Part shown: piece after piece, positions 56,536 to 64,000 of the stretch
Position numbering within the stretch: the first letter of the stretch is position 1
Layout of the letters: every line of letters begins with the position of its first letter
Source: G963422445 sp963422445
GTDB lineage: Bacteria; Pseudomonadota; Alphaproteobacteria; Thalassobaculales; Thalassobaculaceae
Length of the DNA stretch: 64,000 nucleotides
Direction: 5' to 3'
NCBI GenBank assembly: GCA_963422445.2
Contig: OY729512.2
Coordinates: forward strand, 496,001-560,000
Position numbers and translations under genes: made by a program
Notes under the pieces: generated by a model
What the model saw: only the letters and a program-made list of their open reading frames with translations
Databases searched by the model: none
What the model was told of the DNA's origin: nothing

Positions 56536-58405
56536 CCGATGCACCGGCAGCATAGCGGCCCTGCGGCCGCGTTCGGCCGTCATCTTCGTCAAAAAGATCG
56601 GTCAGCTGATTCATCATCGTCCCGCCGAGCTGTTCGGCATCGATGATGGTCACGGCCCGCCGGTAGTACCGGGTCACATCGTGGCCAATTCCGATCGCCA
56701 GCAACTCGACTGGTGATCGAGTCTCAATGTAATCGATCACATCGCGCAAATGTTTTTCGAGATAGTTGCCGGGATTGACCGAAAGGGTCGAGTCGTCGAC
56801 CGGCGCGCCATCCGATATCACCATCATAATACGCCGGTCCTCTGGGCGGGCCATAAGCCGTTGATGGGCCCAGAGCAGGGCTTCGCCGTCGATGTTTTCC
56901 TTCAGGGTGCCTTCCCGCAACATCAGGCCAAGCGACTTGCGCGAATGGCGCCACGGCGCCTCGGCCGATTTGTAGATGATGTGCCGGAGGTCGTTGAGGC
57001 GTCCGGGATGTTGGGGCTTGCCCTCGCTCATCCACTTTTCTCTTGCCTTGCCGCCTTTCCAGGCCCGGGTCGTGAACCCCAGGATTTCGACCTTGACGCC
57101 GCAGCGCTCCAGTGTCCGGGCTAGGATATCGGCGCTCATCGCGGCAATTGTGATCGGCCGGCCGCGCATCGATCCGGAATTGTCGATCAGCAGGCTGACG
57201 ACCGTATCGCGGAACTCGGTATCCTTCTCGAGCTTGTACGACAACGGATAGAGCGGTTGCGTGACCACGCGGGAGAGCCGGCCGGCGTCGAGAATCCCCT
57301 CTTCGAGATCGAACAGCCATGAGCGATTCTGCTTGGCCAGCAGCTTGCGCTGCAAACGGTTGGCGAGTTTGCCGATCAGACCCTGAAGATGGTTGAGTTG
57401 CTGGTCGAGCAAAGCGCGCAGCCGGGTGAGTTCGGACGGGTCGCAGAGTTCGGACGCCGGAACCACCTCATCATAATCCAGCGTGTAGGCCCGGTAGATG
57501 CTCTTGCGGGCTTCGCTCTCGTTGTGCGTCGACGGTGGGGTTCCCGGATTGGCAGGTTCTTCATCACCGCCGCCGGGCTCCATGTCTTCGCTCTCGTCGC
57601 CATCCGCGGATTCATCGCCGGCGTCCATCTCCGATGGCAACATTTCGGAGTCTTCACCGTCCTCACTGGCGCCGCGGGTGCCGGAATCGTTCATCTCATC
57701 GGACTCGCCGCCGTCGCTATCGTCTTCCGACTCACTCGGATCGTCGTCCGACAGACTGTCTTCGCCGAGTTCGAGATCAAGCTCCTGGATCATTTGCCGG
57801 GCCTGATCGGCGTAGGTTCCCTGGTCCGCGACATGCGCGCCGAGCGCTTGCAGGGTTTGACCGATCTTGCTGTCGATCCACGGCCGCCAGAGATCGACGA
57901 CGCGGCGGGTTGAAGGCGGCGGCGCTTCGCCGGTCAGGGCCTCGCGGGCGAGCAGCCGGATGACATCGGTCAGGGACGCGTCGTCCTTGTCGCTGATCCG
58001 CTCGAAACCGCGGCGCCGGTAGCGATCCTCAAGTGCAACCTCGATGTTCCGGGCAACGCCCGACATGCGCCGGGCGCCGATCGCCTCGACTCGCGCCTGT
58101 TCGACCGTCTCGAAGATTTCCCTGGCCATCGCGCCGGTTGGCATTCGCCCTGAATGAACCGCCGGGTCGTGATGGCGCATTCGTAGGGACAGACTGTCAG
58201 CCTCGCCGCGCACTTTCGCGACTTCGTAAGGGTCGAGATCACGCGGCGGCAGCGGCAACCGCACCCGATCCTCGGTCCGGCTCGGGGTCTCCGCGCCGTA
58301 GCTGACTTCCAGTTCGCCTTCGCCGGACATCGCCCGCACGCAGGCTGCGGTCGCGCGTTTGAAGATCTCGACCGGGTGATCGTCGTCTCGCGTAGGTGCC
58401 GCCAT
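56522..58405 (-). CDS. cobT: Cobaltochelatase subunit CobT
   Basis: 627-residue subunit of the aerobic cobaltochelatase; it forms with CobS the AAA-type chaperone ring that drives CobN. The N-terminal domain runs to about residue 200. A long acidic Ser/Asp/Glu-rich stretch follows (about residues 215-300), and the C-terminal von Willebrand A domain has the MIDAS motif LLIDNSGSMRGRP and MMVISDGAPVDDSTL. Immediately downstream of cobS (26 bp). Its 3' end overlaps fbpB by 14 bp on the other strand. Confidence 0.96.
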   Translation of the reverse strand: MAAPTRDDDHPVEIFKRATAACVRAMSGEGELEVSYGAETPSRTEDRVRLPLPPRDLDPYEVAKVRGEADSLSLRMRHHDPAVHSGRMPTGAMAREIFETVEQARVEAIGARRMSGVARNIEVALEDRYRRRGFERISDKDDASLTDVIRLLAREALTGEAPPPSTRRVVDLWRPWIDSKIGQTLQALGAHVADQGTYADQARQMIQELDLELGEDSLSDDDPSESEDDSDGGESDEMNDSGTRGASEDGEDSEMLPSEMDAGDESADGDESEDMEPGGGDEEPANPGTPPSTHNESEARKSIYRAYTLDYDEVVPASELCDPSELTRLRALLDQQLNHLQGLIGKLANRLQRKLLAKQNRSWLFDLEEGILDAGRLSRVVTQPLYPLSYKLEKDTEFRDTVVSLLIDNSGSMRGRPITIAAMSADILARTLERCGVKVEILGFTTRAWKGGKAREKWMSEGKPQHPGRLNDLRHIIYKSAEAPWRHSRKSLGLMLREGTLKENIDGEALLWAHQRLMARPEDRRIMMVISDGAPVDDSTLSVNPGNYLEKHLRDVIDYIETRSPVELLAIGIGHDVTRYYRRAVTIIDAEQLGGTMMNQLTDLFDEDDGRTRPQGRYAAGASARRM

Positions 58406-58431
58406 GGATTGTTCCGGCGCCCGCAGCCCGA

Positions 58432-59433
58432 CTATGCGGCCTTGACACTGCTCTCGGGAAGCTCGGTCCCGAAACAGCGCTGGAAATATTCACTAACCGT
58501 CGGCCTCTCGATCTCGTCACATTTGTTGAGGAAGGTTAACCGGAACGCAAAGCCGACATCGCCGTCGAATATCACGGCGTTTTCGGCCCAGGTAATGACC
58601 GTGCGCGGCGACATCACGGTCGAGATATCACCCGCCATGAACCCCTGGCGGGTCAGGTCCGCCAGCGCCACCATCGCCTCGATCTCCTTGCGGCCGTCAT
58701 CGGTGTTGTAGGAGGGTGATTTCGACAACACGATCCCGGTTTCGGCCTCATGGCCGAGATAATTCAGGGTTGTAACGATATTCCAGCGATCCATCTGACC
58801 CTGATTGATCTGCTGGGTGCCGTGATAAAGGCCGGTGGTATCGCCGAGCCCGACCGTATTTGCGGTCGAGAACAGGCGGAAATACTTGTTGGGCGTGATG
58901 ACCTTGTTGGTGTCAAGCAGCGTCATCCGGCCGTCCTGTTCGAGCACGCGCTGGATAACGAACATGACGTCGGCGCGGCCGGCATCGTACTCGTCGAACA
59001 CCAACGCGGTCGGATTCTGCAGCGACCAGGGCAGGATGCCTTCACGGAACTCGGTGACCTGCTTGTTATCCCGCAGGACGATGGCGTCCTTGCCGATCAG
59101 GTCGATGCGGCTAATATGGCTGTCGAGATTGACCCGGATGCAGGGCCAGTTGAGGCGCGCCGCGACCTGCTCGATATGCGTCGATTTGCCGGTGCCGTGA
59201 TAACCTTGGATCATGATTCGCCGGTTGTGGGCGAATCCGGCCAGAATCGCGAGCGTGGTATCGTGATCGAACAGATAGGCGTCATCAAGTTGCGGAACAT
59301 ATTCGCTTGGCTCGCTGAATGCCGGCACGGTCATGTCAATGTCTATGTCGAAGGCCTCACGCACCGGGATCACGGTGTCCGGCGCATCAAGATGATGCGC
59401 GGGTTTTCGTTCATAGATGCTTGCTGCCGACAT
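58432..59433 (-). CDS. cobS: Cobaltochelatase subunit CobS
   Basis: 333-residue AAA+ ATPase. Walker A is GYHGTGKSTHIEQVAARL (about residue 81), Walker B LVFDEYDAGRADVMFVIQRV, and the sensor region is RLFSTANTVGLGDTTGLYHG. ATG 59433 gives the usual SAASIYERKP start; a GTG four codons upstream is also open. It precedes cobT and follows the J-domain gene, the common alphaproteobacterial order. Confidence 0.96.
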   Translation of the reverse strand: MSAASIYERKPAHHLDAPDTVIPVREAFDIDIDMTVPAFSEPSEYVPQLDDAYLFDHDTTLAILAGFAHNRRIMIQGYHGTGKSTHIEQVAARLNWPCIRVNLDSHISRIDLIGKDAIVLRDNKQVTEFREGILPWSLQNPTALVFDEYDAGRADVMFVIQRVLEQDGRMTLLDTNKVITPNKYFRLFSTANTVGLGDTTGLYHGTQQINQGQMDRWNIVTTLNYLGHEAETGIVLSKSPSYNTDDGRKEIEAMVALADLTRQGFMAGDISTVMSPRTVITWAENAVIFDGDVGFAFRLTFLNKCDEIERPTVSEYFQRCFGTELPESSVKAA

Positions 59434-59500
59434 GGCCAATTCCACGGCTGTTGGAATGAGGGGCCGGTATTTCCGGACACCGGAACCTAATGATTGTTAC

Positions 59501-60133
59501 TCAGGAAATGAAGCCCTTCAGTGTCGTATAGGCCCCGTTGATCAATTTCAACCTTTCTTCGGCATCGCGGCTACCGTCATGACGATCTGGATGGTTGCGC
59601 TTGACAAGGATCTTGTAGCGAGCCTTGAGCGTCTCAAGGTTGACCGGCGGCGTCAGACCCATGACAGCCAGAGCCTGGGCAACCGCGCGTCCGTACCTGC
59701 GGCCGGCGTCCTGCGATTGCTGCCTGGAGGCTCCGGAGTCCGCGCCGAAGACCCCGAACATATCGTCGAAACGGTCGCCGAAGACCCTTGCGTCAGGATC
59801 TCGCCGAGTTCCGAATGGCCAGCTTGGACGGTCCCAGGTTGTGGCGCGGCGCAGATCGCGCTCAATCGCGGCATCGTCCATGCCAGCGTAATAGTTCCAG
59901 GCCTTGTTGTATTCACGGACATGATCAAGGCAGAACCAGTAGTATTCTGTGAGGCGGGAGGGTGATTTCGGCGCCCGATGCTTGCCGTCGGCGGCACAGC
60001 CTGGGGAATCACAGTCACGAGTGTTGGCATCGGCAGCACTGGTGGACACCCGATGAATGCCGCCGGTGCGGTCGCGCGGCGGTGCGGCCGGCCCGCCGTC
60101 ACTGGATGCGACGCTCTTGCGCATGTCCGTCAT
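59501..60133 (-). CDS. J-domain (DnaJ-like) protein
   Basis: 210 residues with the J domain at the C terminus: NLETLKARYKILVKRNHPDR carries the HPD motif, followed by ERLKLINGAYTTLKG. The N-terminal part contains DSPGCAADGKHRAPKSP and YYWFCLDHVREYNKAWNYYA, seen in the protein encoded between cobS and bolA in many alphaproteobacteria. ATG 60133 is chosen since upstream residues show no conservation and would run into bolA. Probable co-chaperone for an Hsp70, target unknown. It is divergent from bolA with a 76-bp gap. Confidence 0.88.
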   Translation of the reverse strand: MTDMRKSVASSDGGPAAPPRDRTGGIHRVSTSAADANTRDCDSPGCAADGKHRAPKSPSRLTEYYWFCLDHVREYNKAWNYYAGMDDAAIERDLRRATTWDRPSWPFGTRRDPDARVFGDRFDDMFGVFGADSGASRQQSQDAGRRYGRAVAQALAVMGLTPPVNLETLKARYKILVKRNHPDRHDGSRDAEERLKLINGAYTTLKGFIS

Positions 60134-60209
60134 CACCCCGGCGCATTGCCCGATTTGCAGAACCATGTCATAATTGTATCGCACATCATCCGGGGCGCAA
60201 ACACAACCC

Positions 60210-60491
60210 ATGTCCGTTGCCGAGACCATCAAGACCAAGCTGACTGCGGCATTCAGTCCGGTCTTGCTTGACGTGATCGACGAATCCGCCCTACATGCTG
60301 GCCATGTCGGGGCGCGTCCGGAGGGCGAAACGCATTTTCGTGTCGTCATCCTTGCCGGTTGCTTTTCCGGGCACAGCCGTATCGTGCGGCAGCGCATGGT
60401 TCACGATGTCCTTGCCGAGGAACTGACCGGGCCGGTTCATGCGCTCAGTGTCCGGGCCGGAGTTCCTGACGACCGTGCCGGGCCTGGTTGA
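60210..60491 (+). CDS. BolA-family protein
   Basis: 93-residue BolA-fold protein. Landmarks are the early helix SVAETIKTKLTAAFSPVLLD, ETHFRVVILAGCFSGHSRIV, and the helix RQRMVHDVLAEELTGPVHAL followed by SVRA. Usual partners are monothiol glutaredoxins in iron-sulfur handling. A conserved His near the middle (ALHAGH) may serve as cluster ligand. ATG 60210. Its stop lies 17 bp before an IS5 remnant. Confidence 0.92.
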   Translation: MSVAETIKTKLTAAFSPVLLDVIDESALHAGHVGARPEGETHFRVVILAGCFSGHSRIVRQRMVHDVLAEELTGPVHALSVRAGVPDDRAGPG

Positions 60492-60507
60492 TACCGACAA
60501 ACTCCTC

Positions 60508-61190
60508 AGTGTCTGAATCATAATGATATCAATTAGTGACAGTGACCTGCATACGTCCGAGGCGGCGCATGCAGGTCACGGCTCAGAGCCAGCAGGAGCC
60601 AGGCGATGGATCGCTCGAAGCCTCTGGAGAGGCGCCGGCAGCGGCACAGCCATCCGAAGATACGTTCGACCACCCAGCGCCGGGACATGACGACGACCCC
60701 CTTGGCGTCCTTGGGTTTTCCGATGACCTCCACAGTGATCGGGCAATTCGCTTCCTTGAGCGTGCTTGCCGGCATCGTCTCCGCATTCCTCGCTGCCCGC
60801 TTCGACCGTCGGCACGCTCTGACTGTCGATGATGGCCGCGCTCGGGTCCGCACTACGCCCCGACCGGAGCCGCTCAAGCGTCGTAAAACGGGCGCAAACC
60901 TGCTCCAGGACCCCGACCGGGACCACGCGTAGAAATAGTTCTGAATTGTCGTAAACGCCGGACAATCCTTCGGTAATGCCCGCCAACTGCATCCTGTCCA
61001 GAGCATGTAGGCGATCGCATTCACCACGTCGCGCAGATCCACCTGACGGGGACGACCAAGCCGGTACGACGGTGGAAGAAGCGGGTCCGGCAAGGTCCAC
61101 CCAGCATCGGTCAGATCGCTTTCGTAACGCTCCGTCTTGCGGCTATACTGCTTCCGGGTGATCTCGTTCCAGGGCATGATGTGCCCCCAT
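60508..61190 (-). pseudogene. IS5-family transposase remnant (copy 2 of this type)
   Basis: The minus strand starts NEITRKQYSRKTERYESDLT, then LPPSYRLGRPRQVDLRDVVN and ALPKDCPAFTTIQNYFYAWS. An internal deletion joins this to STLKEANCPITVEVIGKPKD and VMSRRWVVERIFGWLCRCRR in a single surviving frame (60533-61177), so the catalytic middle is missing. The left end AGTGTCTGAATCATAAT matches the copy at 51091. The two copies together cover the whole transposase. Confidence 0.85.
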
Positions 61191-61246
61191 GGTGTGAGTG
61201 TTCACCCACGAAGATACACCATGCGAGACCACCCAACCAGTTTAGG

Positions 61247-61840
61247 TCAGGCTCTGAGAGCACCGGTGTAATGGTCGGGCCAGTAGCGGGCGACCACCGG
61301 GCTGGTTTCGCCAAAGGCGTGGCAGCTGTTGATCAGGCGGGGCCGCCGGCCCTTGCGGTCCTCGGGTTCAGTCGGATCGTCCTCGACATAGCGGCCGCCG
61401 CGCAGAGTTCGGGCGTGGGCCGACTGAATGGTCTGATAGGCCGTGGTTGCGAGCGGTGCGAGAAGTTCAACGAGATGCGTGCAGCCGTGCACACCGCCGA
61501 TCCGGTTTCTGACCTCGCGGCGCCATCCGGGGCCGATCTTCGCTCCTTTCAGACGGGCGAAATTGACGGTGATGTCCGAGCAGATCGAATAGGGACTGGC
61601 GTCGGTGACGGCTTCGATGGCCTGAACGACGAAGTTGTCATCGAGAGTCAGGCGGATCCACATATCATGCACCGGATGGCCCGCTTCGACATGGCCGCGA
61701 TGTTCATTTTCGAAGCCATAGGTCTTGAGGTCCTTCAGATGGCCTTCAATGTCCCACAGCCCGTCGGCGCGGTAGTATCCGTTACAGATGACTTCACGGA
61801 CATGCAGGGGGTCGCGGGCAACTGCCGGTGACAGTGGCAT
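61247..61840 (-). CDS. DUF2889 domain-containing protein
   Basis: 197 residues. Family landmarks are the opening ICNGYYRADGLWDIEGHLKD, then MWIRLTLDDNFVVQAIEAVT and GGVHGCTHLVELLAPLATTA. ATG 61840 is preferred over an earlier ATG because the family begins close to it. Function unknown; members occur widely in proteobacteria, often near aromatic or CoA catabolism genes, but nothing here supports a pathway. An IS5 remnant ends close to its 3' end. Confidence 0.88.
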   Translation of the reverse strand: MPLSPAVARDPLHVREVICNGYYRADGLWDIEGHLKDLKTYGFENEHRGHVEAGHPVHDMWIRLTLDDNFVVQAIEAVTDASPYSICSDITVNFARLKGAKIGPGWRREVRNRIGGVHGCTHLVELLAPLATTAYQTIQSAHARTLRGGRYVEDDPTEPEDRKGRRPRLINSCHAFGETSPVVARYWPDHYTGALRA

Positions 61841-61945
61841 GGTCGATCTTCCTCGGGTTGTCGAAAACATCTGTCCGAAACGCTGCGCGGGGCCGGAAGA
61901 TGAGGGTGCGTCCTGACAAAGAACATAGGTCGGTTCGAATCCGGG

Positions 61946-63307
61946 TCAACCCCGGTGCTCTCGCAAGAGCTTCCCGCCCTCCGGTCCTGGTGTTGTCCAG
62001 GTCACGGTCCCGGCCGGACCATCGTCGGCTGGCCAGACCCGCATTTGCGTGATCTGGTTGCGGCGTCGTCTCATGATCTTGAAACGGAAGCCGTGAATCC
62101 GGAACTCCTGACCCACGTCCGGAATTACCCGGGCTTCATGCAGAACGAGCCCGGCGATGGTGGACGCCTCCTCGTCCGGAAGGGACCAGTCAAATTCACG
62201 ATTCAGGTCGCGAATCGTTACCTTTCCTTCGACCAGACATGAACCATCGGATTGCGGGAGGACGCCGGCAACCTGCACATCATGTTCGTCATCGATATTA
62301 CCGACGATCTCCTCGAGTATGTCTTCCAGCGTGACCACGCCCTGATAGGTTCCGTATTCGTCGACCACGAGCGCGAAATGCTCGCGGCGGTTCCGGAACG
62401 CCTGCAACTGGTCGAAAAGCCTGGTCGACTCCGGGATGAACCAGGGCTCGTTGGCAATCTGTACGATATCAAGGCTGGAGAGATCCTCCCTGTGACCGAC
62501 GTGAACCGCCCGAAACAGCGCCTTGACGTGAAGAACACCGACAATCTGTTGTTGATCCCCACGAAACAGCGGAACCCGGGTATACGGGCCGTTCATGAGT
62601 TCGTCGAGGATCTGTTCCGGCGGGAGATCAGCATCGATCATCACAACCTCCCGCCGATGTTTCATGATCGCTTCGACCGAAACCTCATCAAGGTCGAGAA
62701 TGCTGCGCAGCATTGCACGTTCTTCGCTGACATCGGTTCCGGGACCGCGGTGCAGATCGATTTGCCCGCGCAGTTCCTCCTCGCGTTCTTCAGGACTGGA
62801 TTCCGCCGTAATCCGGACCCCGAATGGCCGCAGCATCAGGCGTACAATCGCTCTGACCGCGATGCTGAAAGGCTTGAGCACCCAGACCAGCTGCTGCACG
62901 TAACGTGCAACCGCCAATGCAAAACTGTCGGCATTGTTGATCGCGGCAGTCTTGGGCAGAACTTCGGCGAACACCACCAGCAACACCGTCATGGCGACCG
63001 TGGCATAAGCGACACCAGCTTCGCCGAACAAGGCAAACAGCACACCGGTAGCAAGGGCCGAGGCACCGATATTGACGATATTGTTGCCGATCAGGATGCT
63101 GCTGATCAGAGTTTCATTCTCGGTCCGCAGGCGCAGCACGATTTCCGCCTGACGGTCGCCGCGCTGTTTGAGCTGGTGCAGCCGGGCTTCGGACGCGGCC
63201 GTCAGCGCCGTCTCGGAGCCGGAGAAGAAGGCCGACAGGACGATCAGGACAAAGATCGCGGCAAGCGTGATAATCAGCCCGTCGGAAAAGAAATGCGGAT
63301 CTGGCAT
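61946..63307 (-). CDS. CNNM/HlyC-CorC family membrane protein
   Basis: 453 residues. The N-terminal DUF21/CNNM membrane domain has ALTAASEARLHQLKQRGDRQ and VFAEVLPKTAAINNADS. Two CBS domains follow (about residues 200-330) with MLRSILDLDEVSVEAIMKHR and HFALVVDEYGTYQGVVTLED, and a C-terminal CorC_HlyC transport-associated domain. It is called a hemolysin in older annotations; the family is now linked to Mg2+ or other divalent ion transport. It follows aroB by 7 bp in the same operon. Confidence 0.92.
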   Translation of the reverse strand: MPDPHFFSDGLIITLAAIFVLIVLSAFFSGSETALTAASEARLHQLKQRGDRQAEIVLRLRTENETLISSILIGNNIVNIGASALATGVLFALFGEAGVAYATVAMTVLLVVFAEVLPKTAAINNADSFALAVARYVQQLVWVLKPFSIAVRAIVRLMLRPFGVRITAESSPEEREEELRGQIDLHRGPGTDVSEERAMLRSILDLDEVSVEAIMKHRREVVMIDADLPPEQILDELMNGPYTRVPLFRGDQQQIVGVLHVKALFRAVHVGHREDLSSLDIVQIANEPWFIPESTRLFDQLQAFRNRREHFALVVDEYGTYQGVVTLEDILEEIVGNIDDEHDVQVAGVLPQSDGSCLVEGKVTIRDLNREFDWSLPDEEASTIAGLVLHEARVIPDVGQEFRIHGFRFKIMRRRRNQITQMRVWPADDGPAGTVTWTTPGPEGGKLLREHRG

Positions 63308-63314
63308 GCCTACC

Positions 63315-64000
63315 TCAGATGCCGTTGCCGTCGGTCCTGGCGAGCGATCGAACCAGAGCTGTGGTTACCGCGGCTTCTGCGACATCAGCGGTCACGAAGG
63401 CGTCACCGATCCCGCGGGCGAGCACGAAGCGCATTCTGTCATCGACGACCTTCTTGTCGTGCCGCATATGCTCGACCAAGGTCCGGGCCGACCAGGAGTC
63501 GGACCCGCTGACGCCGGCAATGGTGGTCGGCAGGCCGACTGCGGCGAGATGCCGCCGTGCCCGGGCACTGTCCTGACCTGTGCAGAGACCCAGGTCACAT
63601 GACAGCTGGAATGCCAGACACATGCCGATGGCCACCGCCTCGCCATGCAGCAAACGGCCATCATAACCAGCCTCGGCTTCGAGCGCATGCCCGAAGGTAT
63701 GACCGAAATTGAGCAGTGCCCGGTCACCAGCCTCGTGTTCATCAGCGACGACGATTCCGGCCTTGGCCCGGCAACTTTCGACGATCGCGGTCTGCCGCGC
63801 GGCGTCGTTGCCGCCAATCACGGTGCCGCCATTGCTCTCAAGCCAGTCGAAAAAGTCCCGATTCCCGATCAGACCGTATTTCACAACCTCCGCATAACCG
63901 GCCAAAATCTCCCGCTTCGGCAAGCTGTCGAGGACCGTCGTGTCGATCATGACGAGCCGCGGCTGATGAAACCGGCCGACAAGGTTCTTGCCATACCGGG
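63315..64000 (-). CDS. aroB: 3-dehydroquinate synthase (5' part beyond the window)
   Basis: C-terminal portion of AroB, which converts DAHP to 3-dehydroquinate in the shikimate pathway. From the window edge the minus strand reads GKNLVGRFHQPRLVMIDTTV, then AGYAEVVKYGLIGNRDFFDW and RALLNFGHTFGHALEAEAGY, with Lys, Glu and the metal-ligand His residues. The ATG at 63950 is internal, not the start. The usual upstream aroK is outside the window. The gene leads directly into the CNNM gene. Confidence 0.95.
   Translation of the reverse strand, partial: RYGKNLVGRFHQPRLVMIDTTVLDSLPKREILAGYAEVVKYGLIGNRDFFDWLESNGGTVIGGNDAARQTAIVESCRAKAGIVVADEHEAGDRALLNFGHTFGHALEAEAGYDGRLLHGEAVAIGMCLAFQLSCDLGLCTGQDSARARRHLAAVGLPTTIAGVSGSDSWSARTLVEHMRHDKKVVDDRMRFVLARGIGDAFVTADVAEAAVTTALVRSLARTDGNGI

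Overview
The window looks like chromosome from a GC-rich alphaproteobacterium, probably Rhodospirillales-like. This rests on the cobS/dnaJ-domain/bolA order, the aerobic CobN/CobS/CobT cobaltochelatase genes, the def-fmt and aroB-CNNM pairs, and the transporter and CoA gene types; no rRNA or tRNA gene was found to confirm it. About a third of the window is insertion sequences, their remnants, small non-autonomous elements and broken genes, so the genome appears to have had recent transposition and gene decay.

Layout. 1-3390: a CaiB/BaiF CoA-transferase and a D-aminoacylase-like pseudogene split by a 122-bp mobile element. 3398-6810: an IS1634-family element carrying an IS5-type insertion. 7095-11383: chromate transporter, 2-hydroxyacid dehydrogenase and thiamine-diphosphate enzyme. 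11568-15626: decayed zone with a broken AAA ATPase, IS5 and IS110 remnants, an orphan adenine methylase and a broken AAA/DUF4143 ATPase. 15870-17948: flavodoxin-like reductase and amidohydrolase. 18460-21390: a dead fic gene split by an IS1595-family element with a methyltransferase/nuclease passenger and by a 224-bp non-autonomous element. 21790-31052: a nine-gene minus-strand run joining an ABC importer (two different ATPases) to acyl-CoA dehydrogenase, MaoC and MmgE/PrpD genes. 31355-34607: DUF898 protein, M48 protease and GST-like protein. 34978-39534: a second IS1634 copy carrying IS630 and IS5 insertions, then a 122-bp element and an ISKra4 remnant. 39582-41070: def-fmt. 41071-44707: IS630, IS1380 and IS5 material. 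44707-49512: cobN-cobW. 49689-52215: IS3, IS5 and IS4 remnants. 52341-56535: iron-uptake genes fbpA and fbpB, separated by an ISAzo13 element and preceded by a Fur-type palindrome. 56522-60491: cobT, cobS, a J-domain protein and bolA. 60508-61190: IS5 remnant. 61247-64000: DUF2889 protein, CNNM/CorC protein and the 3' part of aroB.

How genes work together. CobN, CobS and CobT are the three subunits of the aerobic cobaltochelatase and CobW is their usual cobalt-handling partner; here they lie in two blocks with fbpA/fbpB and IS debris between. The 31052-21790 run probably imports a substrate and degrades it through CoA thioesters. The two ATPases appear to form a heterodimer with one standard and one degenerate ATP site.

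Most unusual signals: two families of short non-autonomous elements with exact target duplications; two different elements sitting at the same 8-bp target in fic; an IS1595 element with restriction-modification-like cargo; and nested insertions whose order can be read from the duplications.
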